Of a stretch of 64,000 nt of DNA, positions 38,478 to 46,732 are shown piece by piece; position 1 is the stretch's first letter; every line of letters begins with the position of its first letter. Source of the DNA: Polaromonas eurypsychrophila (GTDB lineage Bacteria > Pseudomonadota > Gammaproteobacteria > Burkholderiales > Burkholderiaceae_C); contig NZ_BMIG01000001.1 in NCBI RefSeq assembly GCF_014641715.1, positions 1 to 64,000 of the forward strand, in the 5' to 3' direction. The notes beneath the pieces were generated by a model, which was given only the letters and a program-made list of their open reading frames with translations, had not been told where the DNA came from and made no database searches. The position numbers were made by a program, and so were the translations under genes.

Positions 38478-39272
38478 ATGGATTTGGGTATCGCAGGCAA
38501 ATGGGCGCTGGTATGCGGCGCCAGCAAAGGGCTGGGTCTGGGCTGCGCCCAGGCGCTGGTGCGCGAAGGCGTGAATGTGCTGATCGTCGCACGGGGCGTG
38601 GACGTGTTGGAGGCCACCGCTGCAAAATTAATAGCTGATAAGGATCGGCCGGCCGGGGCTGCGGTGCAGTTTGTGGCTGCAGATATCACCACAGCCGACG
38701 GCCGTGCCGCAGTGTTCGCGCAGCGCAAGGACTTCGACATTGTGGTCACCAACGCCGGTGGTCCGCCGCCGGGTGACTTTCGCAATTGGGACCGGGAGGC
38801 CTGGATCAAGGCTGTCGATGCCAACATGCTGACACCGATTGAATTGATCAAGGCCACGGTGGACGGCATGGCCGCGCGCGGCTTTGGCCGCATCGTGAAC
38901 ATCACCTCGAGCTCGGTCAGGGCGCCCATCGACATCCTGGGTCTGTCCAACGGCGCGCGCAGCGGTCTGACCGGTTTTGTGGCTGGCGTGGCGCGCACCA
39001 AACTCGCGGCCCAGGGCGTGACCATCAACAACCTGTTGCCCGGCGCCTTCGACACCGACCGCCTGCGCGGCACCATGCAGGGCGCGGCCACCAAGACCGG
39101 CCAGCCCATCGATGCCGTGATGGATGCGCGTCGTAACACTATTCCAGCCAAGCGTTTTGGAACGCCGGAAGAGTTCGGTGCGATGTGCGCATTTTTATGC
39201 AGCATGCAGGCCGCTTACCTGACCGGCCAGAATGTGTTGCTCGACGGCGGGGCTTATCCCGGCACCTACTGA
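38478..39272 (+). CDS. Short-chain dehydrogenase/reductase lacking the usual catalytic tyrosine
   Basis: The 264-residue protein has the Rossmann NAD(P) motif GASKGLGLG near residue 16, NAGGPPPG, and the C-terminal GQNVLLDGGAYPGTY. The catalytic region reads NITSSSVRAPIDILGLSNGA, so the Ser is present but the usual YxxxK tyrosine is replaced by Leu in the sequence LSNGA. Similar atypical SDRs exist. A partial mini-element lies at 38625-38665. ATG 38478 is used; the earlier frame overlaps the divergent SH3 gene. Confidence 0.85.
   Translation: MDLGIAGKWALVCGASKGLGLGCAQALVREGVNVLIVARGVDVLEATAAKLIADKDRPAGAAVQFVAADITTADGRAAVFAQRKDFDIVVTNAGGPPPGDFRNWDREAWIKAVDANMLTPIELIKATVDGMAARGFGRIVNITSSSVRAPIDILGLSNGARSGLTGFVAGVARTKLAAQGVTINNLLPGAFDTDRLRGTMQGAATKTGQPIDAVMDARRNTIPAKRFGTPEEFGAMCAFLCSMQAAYLTGQNVLLDGGAYPGTY
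38625..38665 (-). repeat. Possible partial mini-element in the SDR gene
   Basis: GCAAAATTAATAGCTGATAAGG with GGGGCTGCGG nearby resembles the mini-element head in the 15357 orientation. The match is weaker than elsewhere. Confidence 0.35.
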
Positions 39273-39306
39273 GGGTGGTCAGCCCGGATTTTCCTGAGAG
39301 CACCTG

Positions 39307-39822
39307 ATGTCCGGCCTGCTGCGAAACCTGCTGACGATCATCAGAGCGTTGTGGCATTACCGCAGCGCCAGCCTGCAGTCCCGCTTGTAGGTAATTTTTC
39401 TGGTTACACCGTTCGATACCGGTATCGCCACACTCAAAAGCGACCGTTACCTGCAGATGGCCGAGTCCGCCCAGCTGGATTACGTGATCAGGACCGGGCT
39501 GATGCGGGACATGTTGAGCCGGGGCTACAGCTTTGTGAATACCTCTCAACTGGTGCGCTTCGCCCGGCCCGTCCGTCTTTTCAGCCGCGTGGCGGTGGCG
39601 TCGCAGGTGATTTATGCCGATGACAAGTGCGCTTACTTCCACCATGTGTTCACGGTGGGCACCTTGCTGCACGCCGAGGTGTTCGTGAAGATGAAATTCA
39701 AGAAGGGTCGACTCACCATCGCCCCCAGCCAATTGCTGGGCAGCTTCGCCGGGCCCAAACCGGCTTTGCTGCAACATTGGGACGACACGCTGGCCGCCGC
39801 GCCGCAGGACCTGCACGCCTGA
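39307..39822 (+). pseudogene. Thioesterase-like gene interrupted by an in-frame stop
   Basis: A frame from ATG 39307 reads MSGLLRNLLTIIRALWHY and meets TAG at 39388, then continues in the same frame through VTPFDTGIATLKSDRYLQMA and on to ...APQDLHA at 39822. The continuous protein resembles 4-hydroxybenzoyl-CoA thioesterase-like (hot-dog fold) proteins such as the THEM6 type, where an RYLxxM word follows the catalytic region. Without read-through the product would start at ATG 39457 and lack the first ~50 residues. It lies 34 bases after the SDR gene and three bases before the thioredoxin-like gene. Confidence 0.6.
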
Positions 39823-39825
39823 ACC

Positions 39826-40158
39826 ATGGGTTTTTCAGACAGCTTCACTGATCCCGAGCCGCAGCGTACTCAGATCGATGCGCTGCCCGGTCCCATCGTG
39901 CTGGAATTCGGCACCGGCTGGTGCGCCTTTTGCCGCGCCGCCCAGCCGCTGGTCCTGGCGGCCTTTGCCCGCCACCCCGGCGTGCGCCACATCAAGGTCG
40001 AGGACGGCAGCGGGCGGCGTCTGGGCCGCTCCTTTGGCGTGAAGCTGTGGCCGACCCTGGTGTTTCTGCGCGATGGCCGTGAACTGGCGCGGCTGGTGCG
40101 CCCGTCCGGAGAGGCGGTCATTGTTCAGGCGCTGGCCAGCATCGACCCGCCCGTCTGA
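39826..40158 (+). CDS. Thioredoxin-like protein
   Basis: The 110-residue protein has a thioredoxin fold with an active site GWCAFC (Cys33, Cys36), preceded by VLEFGTG, then the cis-Pro loop in FGVKLWPTLVFLRDG. It lacks a signal peptide and is probably cytosolic. The WCAFC motif differs from the classic WCGPC, so its redox potential should differ. It follows the interrupted thioesterase after three bases. Confidence 0.9.
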   Translation: MGFSDSFTDPEPQRTQIDALPGPIVLEFGTGWCAFCRAAQPLVLAAFARHPGVRHIKVEDGSGRRLGRSFGVKLWPTLVFLRDGRELARLVRPSGEAVIVQALASIDPPV

Positions 40159-40181
40159 CGCCGCCGCTGCGGCGGGGCACA

Positions 40182-41048
40182 ATGAGAGCTATGAAAGCAC
40201 CTCCCAGACTGCAGTCCCTGATCGAAGAAGGCCTGATCGATACCGTTGTGCGCCAGCTCATGAGTGGCAAGGAAGCCATGGTTTACGTGGTGCGCTGCGG
40301 CGACGAAACACGCTGCGCCAAGATCTACAAGGAAGCCACACAGCGCAGCTTCCGCCAGGCGGTGGATTACACCGAAAACCGGAAGGTCAAGAACAGCCGC
40401 CAGGCCCGCGCTATGGCCAAGGGCACCAAGTTTGGCCGGCAGGCCCAGGAGGCTGCGTGGCAAAGCGCCGAGGTTGATGCGCTGTACCGCCTGGCCGCCG
40501 CCGGCGTGCGGGTTCCCACGCCCTACAACTTTCACGACGGTGTGTTGCTGATGGAGCTGGTGACCGACGAACACGGCGATGCCGCGCCGCGCCTCAACGA
40601 TGTGCTGCTGACCCGCGAACAGGCACTGGCCCACCATGCGATGTTGATCCGGCAGGTGGTGCGCATGCTCTGTGCCGGTGTGGTGCACGGCGACTTGTCC
40701 GAGTTCAACATCCTGCTGGGCCACCAGGACGGCGTGGACGGACCGGTGATCATCGACCTGCCGCAGGCCATTGATGCGGCCGGCAACAACCACGCCGCCC
40801 GCATGTTGCTGCGCGACGTGGACAACCTGCGCCATTTTTTCGGCCGGGTTGCGCCCGAACTGCTGGCGTCCGATTACGGCCTGGAAATCTGGGACCTTTA
40901 CCAGCGCGGCGCGCTGCATGTTGACACGCCGCTGACCGGCCGCTTCGAGCGCCGGACTGCACCGGTGGACATGGGCAGCGTGTTGCGCGAGATCGACGAC
41001 GCGCGCGCTGAAGACGCAGCGCGGCGGGTGCGCATGGCTGCGGGCTGA
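40182..41048 (+). CDS. RIO1-like serine/threonine protein kinase (PA4780 type)
   Basis: This 288-residue protein has RIO-kinase features: the ATP-binding Lys47 in RCAKIYKEAT, the catalytic loop HGDLSEFNIL (Asp171, Asn176) and the metal-binding IIDLPQA (Asp192). It has the short form seen in beta- and gammaproteobacteria (PA4780 of Pseudomonas). ATGs at 40182 and 40191 are both possible. The targets are unknown. Confidence 0.9.
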   Translation: MRAMKAPPRLQSLIEEGLIDTVVRQLMSGKEAMVYVVRCGDETRCAKIYKEATQRSFRQAVDYTENRKVKNSRQARAMAKGTKFGRQAQEAAWQSAEVDALYRLAAAGVRVPTPYNFHDGVLLMELVTDEHGDAAPRLNDVLLTREQALAHHAMLIRQVVRMLCAGVVHGDLSEFNILLGHQDGVDGPVIIDLPQAIDAAGNNHAARMLLRDVDNLRHFFGRVAPELLASDYGLEIWDLYQRGALHVDTPLTGRFERRTAPVDMGSVLREIDDARAEDAARRVRMAAG

Positions 41049-41097
41049 CGCGCCGCGCTCTGCGCGTGAGGCCTGCCTGGTCGCGTCTGCGCTTTGC

Positions 41098-42171
41098 TTA
41101 CTTGCCGGTTCGGGGTGTGCTCTGCAGCAGTTCGGCCAGCGCGTGTTTCCAGAACTTCGCCTGGCCGGTGGTCCCATGCCCGGCGGTCTGCTCACTGGCA
41201 GGGATCAAAACATAGCGGCCGTTTTTGATACGTTTCATCTCGCGCTCCATGATGCCGGTCTCTGGCGGGTTGCGTTCGTCATCGGCGGCGTTGACGGCCA
41301 GCACGGCGGCCTGGATGCGCTCCAGGCCCGGCGAGGGGTTGTAGTCGCGTGAGGAGTCCCACTGCAGCAGCACGTCGTTGGTATCTGCGGTGAAGGGCGC
41401 TTTCAGGCGCTGGTCGAGCAACTGGTCGGCCTTTTCGCGCGTCGGCGCAGCCTTGTACAGGGCCTGGTTGCCGCCATTGGTGCCAATGGCAAAAAAGACC
41501 GATGCGAACTGCGCGCTGCGCGGCTGCTTGCTGTAGTTCCCATTGGCCCATTCGGGGTCATTGCGAATAGCGTCGGTGATCAGCCGGCGCATCATCCAGT
41601 TGCGGCTGGACATCTCGCTGGGCTGCGAGGCCATAGGCACCAGCGCATCCATGAAGTCCGGGTACTTCACGCCCCAGATCCAGGTCTGCATGCCGCCCAT
41701 GGAGTTGCCGATGATCACGCGCAGGTGTTTGACGCCCAGATGCTCCTTCACCAGCCGGTACTGCGCATCCACCATGTCGTCGTAGTTGTACTTCGGAAAG
41801 GCGCCGCGCAGTCCGTCCGAGGGCTTGGTGGATTTTCCGGTGCCGATGGCGTCCGGCAGGATGATGTAGTAGCGGCTGGCGTCCAGCGGCTGCCCCGCGC
41901 CGAACAGTTCACCGGCAAAGGCCGGTGTCAGCATGCTGGCGCCTGAGCCAGCGGTGCCGTGCAGCACCAGCACCGGCTCGCCCGTCGGTGCGCCTACCGT
42001 GCTGTAGTTCAGCCGCAATTCGGGCAGGACTTCACCGGTGTGAAAACGGAAGTTCTTGACGACCCAGCTACCTTGTTGGGGCGCCGGGTAGTCGGCGGCA
42101 ACAGCCGAAAAAGCGGCCAGTGTCAGGCCGGCGCAGCAGATGGCGCGGGCCATCAGTTTCAGAAAGTTCAT
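41098..42171 (-). CDS. Secreted alpha/beta hydrolase, homoserine acetyltransferase-like
   Basis: The 357-residue protein has a signal peptide (cut near SAVAA, residue 26), nucleophile Ser157 in IIGNSMGGMQTW, and a C-terminal His in EQTAGHGTTG. The fold resembles MetX, but the secreted location argues against homoserine acetylation, so it is more likely a hydrolase of unknown substrate. It is convergent with the RIO kinase. Confidence 0.85.
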   Translation of the reverse strand: MNFLKLMARAICCAGLTLAAFSAVAADYPAPQQGSWVVKNFRFHTGEVLPELRLNYSTVGAPTGEPVLVLHGTAGSGASMLTPAFAGELFGAGQPLDASRYYIILPDAIGTGKSTKPSDGLRGAFPKYNYDDMVDAQYRLVKEHLGVKHLRVIIGNSMGGMQTWIWGVKYPDFMDALVPMASQPSEMSSRNWMMRRLITDAIRNDPEWANGNYSKQPRSAQFASVFFAIGTNGGNQALYKAAPTREKADQLLDQRLKAPFTADTNDVLLQWDSSRDYNPSPGLERIQAAVLAVNAADDERNPPETGIMEREMKRIKNGRYVLIPASEQTAGHGTTGQAKFWKHALAELLQSTPRTGK

Positions 42172-42234
42172 TGTTTGTCTCCTTGTTTATCCGCAGAATC
42201 TACCCGATTGCGCGTGCGCTGTCGCGCAAGCCGT

Positions 42235-43146
42235 TCACCGCCCTGGCGGGCGGCGCGACGACACCACAATCCCGCCGACGATCAGCACAAAGGCGATGCC
42301 GTGATACGGCTGCGGCAGCTCACCGAGGAAGGCCGCTGACATCAGCGCCGCAAACAGCGGGGTGAGGTTGGAGAAAAAACCGGCGATGTTGGGCCCCACG
42401 CGCTGCACGCCCACGCCCCAGCAGCGATAAGCCAGGATGGCCGGGCCAATGGCCACGTAGAACAGGGCAGCGGCCAGCGGCCAGCCCCAGACGATGCGGG
42501 CGTCGGTCAGCGCCCACTCACCGGCCGCGAACAGCCCGGACCAGCCCAGGCCGAACACCATCTGCGCCGTCAGGAAGGCGGCCCAATCATTGCGAATGTC
42601 GGGCGGGTCTTTCGGCTGCGACAACATCCAGCTGTAAAAGGCCCAGGCCAGCGTGGCCAGCAGCACATAAACATCACCCGGCACCAGCCGGATCTGTACC
42701 AGCAGCGACCACTGGCCGCGCGACAGCACCACCAGCACGCCGGTGATCGACAGCAGCGCGCCGAGCACCTGCCGCCGCGAGATGCGCTGGCCGAAACACA
42801 GCGCGCCTATCGCCAGCATCCAGACCGGCACGCTGGAGGCGACCAGGGTGACGTTCAGCGGCGTCGAGGTCTGCAGCGCCAGATACTGCAACGCGTTGTA
42901 GCAACCGACACCCAGCAAGCCCAGCACCGCGAAGCGCTTCCAATGCGGCCACAGGCTGCTGTGGGGCCTGAGCAGCCAGCCGGCCAGCGGCAGCATGAAC
43001 ACAAAGGCCAGGGCCCAGCGCAGGAAGTTCAGAGTGATCGGAGGCACCAGATCATGAACCAAACGCCCAACCACTGCATTGCCGGCCCACAGCAGTGGCG
43101 GCACCAGCAGCAGCAGCGCGGTGCGAAAATTCAGTCCGGCAGTCAT
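42235..43146 (-). CDS. EamA/DMT-family transporter
   Basis: This 303-residue protein has two EamA repeats with about ten helices (LLLVPPLLWAGNAVVGRLVH opens the first; GDVYVLLATLAWAFYSW opens the second). The substrate is unknown. It is divergent from the quinone oxidoreductase gene. Confidence 0.88.
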   Translation of the reverse strand: MTAGLNFRTALLLLVPPLLWAGNAVVGRLVHDLVPPITLNFLRWALAFVFMLPLAGWLLRPHSSLWPHWKRFAVLGLLGVGCYNALQYLALQTSTPLNVTLVASSVPVWMLAIGALCFGQRISRRQVLGALLSITGVLVVLSRGQWSLLVQIRLVPGDVYVLLATLAWAFYSWMLSQPKDPPDIRNDWAAFLTAQMVFGLGWSGLFAAGEWALTDARIVWGWPLAAALFYVAIGPAILAYRCWGVGVQRVGPNIAGFFSNLTPLFAALMSAAFLGELPQPYHGIAFVLIVGGIVVSSRRPPGR

Positions 43147-43308
43147 GCGGGGACTTTACCCCCGTGCCTGCCGCCTTGCCCATCCATGCCCATCCATGCC
43201 TGAACGTCCCGCGCCATGTCGGTCGGTGCCGCGCGGCCTGCAAGACCGGCGGTTTCGTGGCAGGATGCAGGCCGCACATCTCTTCAACCGCATTTCAAGG
43301 AATTCGCC

Positions 43309-44304
43309 ATGGCCATGACCCGCTCCAAAGCCGTCCGTATCGACCAGCACGGGGGGCTCGAAGAGCTCAAGCTGGTGGACGTGGAGGTCGGTGAACCCGG
43401 TCCCGGCGAAATTCGCATCCGCCACAAGGCGGTCGGCCTGAACTTCATCGATATTTACCAGCGTGCCGGCGTGTACAAGCTGCCGATGCCCCTGCAGCTC
43501 GGCATGGAAGCGTCCGGCGTGATCGAGGCCGTCGGTGAGGGCGTCACGCATCTCAAGGCCGGCGACCGCGCCGCCTACGCCAGCCAGCCGCCCGGCAGCT
43601 ACTGCGAAGTGCGCGTGATGCCGGCCAAGTGTGTCTGCAAGCTGCCCGACGACATCTCCTTCGACACCGGCGCGGCCATGATGCTCAAGGGGTTGACGGT
43701 GCAGTACCTGTTGCGCCGCACCCAGCCCCAGGGCGGACTCCAGGCTGGCGACCATGTGTTGTTCCATGCCGCCGCCGGCGGCGTCGGCCTGATCGCCTGC
43801 CAGTGGGCCAAAGCCTTGGGCCTGCAACTGATAGGTACGGCTGGTTCGGACGAAAAATGTGCGTTGGCCAGAGAACATGGCGCGGCCTTCACCATCAATT
43901 ACTCGAAGGAAGACTTTGTCGCGCGCGTCAAGGAGATCACCGGGGGCCGGGGCGTGAAGGTGGTTTACGACTCGGTTGGCAGGGACACCTTTCTGAAGTC
44001 ACTCGACTGCCTGCGCCCCTTCGGTTTGCTGGCCAACTTCGGCAACGCCTCCGGCAAGGTCGAACCGCTGGACATTGGCCTGCTCGCGGCCAAGGGTTCG
44101 CTCTACGTGTCGCGCCCCACGTTGTTCACCCACCTGGCCACCCGCGAAAGCACGCAGGCCATGGCCGACGATCTGTTTGCCATGGTCAGCAGCGGCAAGA
44201 TCGACATCCGCATCGACCAGCGTTTTGCGCTGGCGGATGTGGCCGAAGCGCACCGCTCGCTGGAAGCGCGCAAGACCACTGGCTGCACCATCCTGACGCT
44301 GTAG
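43309..44304 (+). CDS. NADPH:quinone oxidoreductase, zeta-crystallin type
   Basis: The 331-residue MDR protein has a GroES-like N-terminal domain (VGLNFIDIYQRAGVYKLPMP) and the Rossmann motif HAAAGGVGLIACQWAKALGL for NADPH. No zinc-ligand cysteines typical of alcohol dehydrogenases are present. It reduces quinones or enones in the cytosol. ATG 43309 has AAGGA upstream. A Nudix gene follows five bases later. Confidence 0.92.
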   Translation: MAMTRSKAVRIDQHGGLEELKLVDVEVGEPGPGEIRIRHKAVGLNFIDIYQRAGVYKLPMPLQLGMEASGVIEAVGEGVTHLKAGDRAAYASQPPGSYCEVRVMPAKCVCKLPDDISFDTGAAMMLKGLTVQYLLRRTQPQGGLQAGDHVLFHAAAGGVGLIACQWAKALGLQLIGTAGSDEKCALAREHGAAFTINYSKEDFVARVKEITGGRGVKVVYDSVGRDTFLKSLDCLRPFGLLANFGNASGKVEPLDIGLLAAKGSLYVSRPTLFTHLATRESTQAMADDLFAMVSSGKIDIRIDQRFALADVAEAHRSLEARKTTGCTILTL

Positions 44305-44309
44305 GTCTG

Positions 44310-45143
44310 ATGAACGGGATGGACCCGCCATGGCTTGACGCCCTGCGCGCCAGCGGCCAACTCGCGCCAGCGCGGCCGCGCATGCCGCTGCTGGTGGCGG
44401 ATGCGGTGGTTGGCTCGGTGGAACCCGACTTTCTAAGCAAAATCAGGCTTCGGCCCCTGTCAGACGGGCGGGAACAGCTATCAAAAACAGAGCATTTTGA
44501 CATCCCGGTGTGGCGCCTGCTGGGTGAGCCGACGGCCGCACTGGGCGCCCTGGCGCTGGCCCTGCACGACGCTGGCCTGGCCCACGCCTGGCGCGACGAG
44601 CAGCTTGCGGTGACGGATGCGCAGGGTCGGCGTATCGGCACCGTGGAACGGGCCGTGGTCCGTGTGCTGGGCATCACCACCGCGGCGGTACACCTGATCG
44701 GGCAGGCCGAAGACGGCCGTTTCTGGGTGCAGCAACGCGCCTGGAGCAAGACCAACGATCCCGGCATGTGGGACACGCTGATGGGCGGCATGATCAGCGA
44801 CGCCGACACCCTGGCCGGCGCACTTGAGCGCGAAACCTGGGAAGAAGCCGGCTTGCGTCTTGAAGCGCTGCAGCGCATCGTTCGCGGCGGCCACGTCGAC
44901 ATTCGCCGCCCCTGCGACGACGGCCACGGCGCCGGCTACGTGGTCGAGCGCATCGACTGGTACCACTGCACTGTGCCGGACGGGCAGGTGCCAGTGAATC
45001 AGGACGGCGAGGTCGAACAGTTTGTGCTGATGGATGCCAGCGAAATGCTGCAGAAGATGTACGCCGGCGAATTCACCAGCGAGGCGGCGCTGATCCAGGC
45101 GGCACTGCTGGACGTCGGTCCTGGTATGTCTTCCCGGACTTGA
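44310..45143 (+). CDS. Nudix hydrolase with DUF4743 domain
   Basis: This 277-residue protein has an N-terminal DUF4743-like region and a Nudix box at about 159-182 (GGMISDADTLAGALERETWE with the EAGL that follows). DUF4743 Nudix proteins are typically annotated as thiamine-pyrophosphokinase-related; the substrate is not certain. A mini-element codes for residues ~43-61 (SKIRLRPLSDGREQLSKTE) without breaking frame, and the tail GPGMSSRT and TGA derive from the palindromic repeat at 45128. Confidence 0.87.
   Translation: MNGMDPPWLDALRASGQLAPARPRMPLLVADAVVGSVEPDFLSKIRLRPLSDGREQLSKTEHFDIPVWRLLGEPTAALGALALALHDAGLAHAWRDEQLAVTDAQGRRIGTVERAVVRVLGITTAAVHLIGQAEDGRFWVQQRAWSKTNDPGMWDTLMGGMISDADTLAGALERETWEEAGLRLEALQRIVRGGHVDIRRPCDDGHGAGYVVERIDWYHCTVPDGQVPVNQDGEVEQFVLMDASEMLQKMYAGEFTSEAALIQAALLDVGPGMSSRT
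44437..44493 (+). repeat. Mini-element copy inside the Nudix gene
   Basis: CAGGCTTCGGCCCCTGTC, then GACGGGCGGGAACAGCTATC, matches the reverse complement of 15357-15421 closely. Here AGCTAT begins at the second codon position, a different frame from the glycosylase copy. Confidence 0.75.
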
Positions 45144-45215
45144 TCCGGGATCCATGTGGCACTGACCACCGACCGTTGTTTGCATGTATGGATTGCGGGT
45201 CAGGCCCGCAATGAC
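45128..45215. repeat. Palindromic repeat with both arms
   Basis: CCCGGACTTGATCCGGGATC (first arm) and ATTGCGGGTCAGGCCCGCAA (second arm) are the two parts of the dispersed palindromic family. The first arm overlaps the end of the Nudix gene. Confidence 0.85.
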
Positions 45216-45225
45216 AGGCCAGGGT

Positions 45226-46461
45226 TCATTCCAGCTCAGAAACCGCGCGGCCAATTTCGGGCCAGCGGTGGTGCAAATACAGCCAGGCCAGCAGGCCGAT
45301 GCCCATCATCAGCAGCGAGACGGCGGCCAGCGCCACCGTGGAGTGCATGATCAGCGGCGCAATCACCCCGGCCACGATGCCGTTGGCGGTCGAGCCGATG
45401 AAGGCCTGCAGCGACGAGGCCATGCCGCGCCGCTCGGGGTAAAGGTCCAGCACCAGCAGCGTCACCACCGGCACCATCAGGGCCCAGCCGAAGGCGAAAA
45501 TCGCAATCGGAAACAGCGCCCAGGACACATGCGCCTTGAACAGCAGGTTGGCGAGCAGGTTCAGCACCGCGACCACCAGCATGATCACAAAGCCGTGGCG
45601 GATTTGCTGCTTGGGCGCAATTTTGCCGGCCATGCGCCCGCTGACCCAGGCGCCGGCCATGATGCCGGCAATCGTCAGCACAAAAAACCAGAAGAACTCG
45701 GTGGGCGCGAGCCCTAGGTGCAACTCCAGAAACTCCGGCGCCGACAGCACATACAAAAACATGCCATTGAAGGGGATGCCGCTGGCCAGCGCCAGCAGCA
45801 GAAAACGCGGGCTGGAGCCGAGTTGCCAGTAGCCGCGCATCAGGTGTTTCACGTTGAACGGCTGGCGCTGCGTGATATGCAGGGTTTCCGGCAACAGCCG
45901 GTAATTGGCGGTCCACAGCAACACGCCGACGCCGGTCAGGAACCAGAAGATCGCGTGCCAGTTCAGGTGCACAAACAGCCAGCCACCGATGATGGGCGCA
46001 ATGGCCGGCGCCACACCGAAATAAATCGTCACCTGGCTCATCACCTTTTGCGCCTGCGCGGGCGGAAACATGTCGCGGATCACCGCGCGCGAAACCACAA
46101 TGCCGGCGCCGGTGGACAGGCCTTGCAGCGCCCGGAAAAACACCAGCTGCTCAATGCTTTGCGACAGCGCACAGCCGGCCGAGGCGATGGTGAACATCGC
46201 GATCCCCCACAGCACCACGGGTCGGCGGCCAAAGCTGTCGGCCAGCGCCCCGTGAAACAAATTCATGAAAGCAAAGCCGAACAGATAGGCCGACAGCGTC
46301 TGCTGCATCTCAACCGGTGTGGCGCCCAGCGAACGCGCGATGCCCGAAAACGCCGGGATGTAGGTGTCGATGGAAAACGGCCCCAGCATGCCCAGCAGGG
46401 CCAGTAGCACGGCCAGGGCCCAGCGCGGCGCCTTCCAGAGCTGGTCAGCGTTGGGGTTCAT
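45226..46461 (-). CDS. Bcr/CflA-family MFS drug-resistance transporter
   Basis: This 411-residue protein has 12 membrane helices and the Bcr/CflA patterns MLGPFSIDTYIPAFSGIA, QQTLSAYLFGFA, and GALADSFGRRPVVLWG (motif A). It exports drugs or small molecules by proton antiport. The start ATG lies five bases from the end of the ~267-bp repeat, so its leader and promoter region consist almost entirely of that element or it depends on the upstream Na/Pi gene for transcription. Confidence 0.93.
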   Translation of the reverse strand: MNPNADQLWKAPRWALAVLLALLGMLGPFSIDTYIPAFSGIARSLGATPVEMQQTLSAYLFGFAFMNLFHGALADSFGRRPVVLWGIAMFTIASAGCALSQSIEQLVFFRALQGLSTGAGIVVSRAVIRDMFPPAQAQKVMSQVTIYFGVAPAIAPIIGGWLFVHLNWHAIFWFLTGVGVLLWTANYRLLPETLHITQRQPFNVKHLMRGYWQLGSSPRFLLLALASGIPFNGMFLYVLSAPEFLELHLGLAPTEFFWFFVLTIAGIMAGAWVSGRMAGKIAPKQQIRHGFVIMLVVAVLNLLANLLFKAHVSWALFPIAIFAFGWALMVPVVTLLVLDLYPERRGMASSLQAFIGSTANGIVAGVIAPLIMHSTVALAAVSLLMMGIGLLAWLYLHHRWPEIGRAVSELE

Positions 46462-46465
46462 GCTC

Positions 46466-46732
46466 GGGGCCTGTTCACACTATTTATGCAAGATGCGTTG
46501 CGAGTCAAAAAGGTCATGCGCGGGGCGCAAAATGCAGCCGGGCTGGCGCCCGGCAAGGCTTTGCAACGCTGCGCATGGCCTTTTTGGCCGCAACCCGAAG
46601 GGAATATGGTTAAAACAACGCCACTCGTTGTTGCACTCCTAACCCAGCCGCCCAGGCTGAGCGTCGTCGCGCGCCTAGATTGGCGCTGTTTTAACCATAT
46701 TCGCACTTGCATCAATAGTGTGACAGGCCCTA
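46466..46732 (-). repeat. ~267-bp element with terminal inverted repeats, copy 2
   Basis: The ends GGGGCCTGTTCACACTATT (46466) and its inverted counterpart AATAGTGTGACAGGCCC (to 46732) match the family of 13211-13479 in opposite orientation. Internal stems GCCGGGC/GCCCGGC (46537-46554) and CCCAGCC/GGCTGAG (46643-46661) correspond to the copy-1 stems. The TAG stop of the Na/Pi gene lies in the terminal CCTA. Confidence 0.8.
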
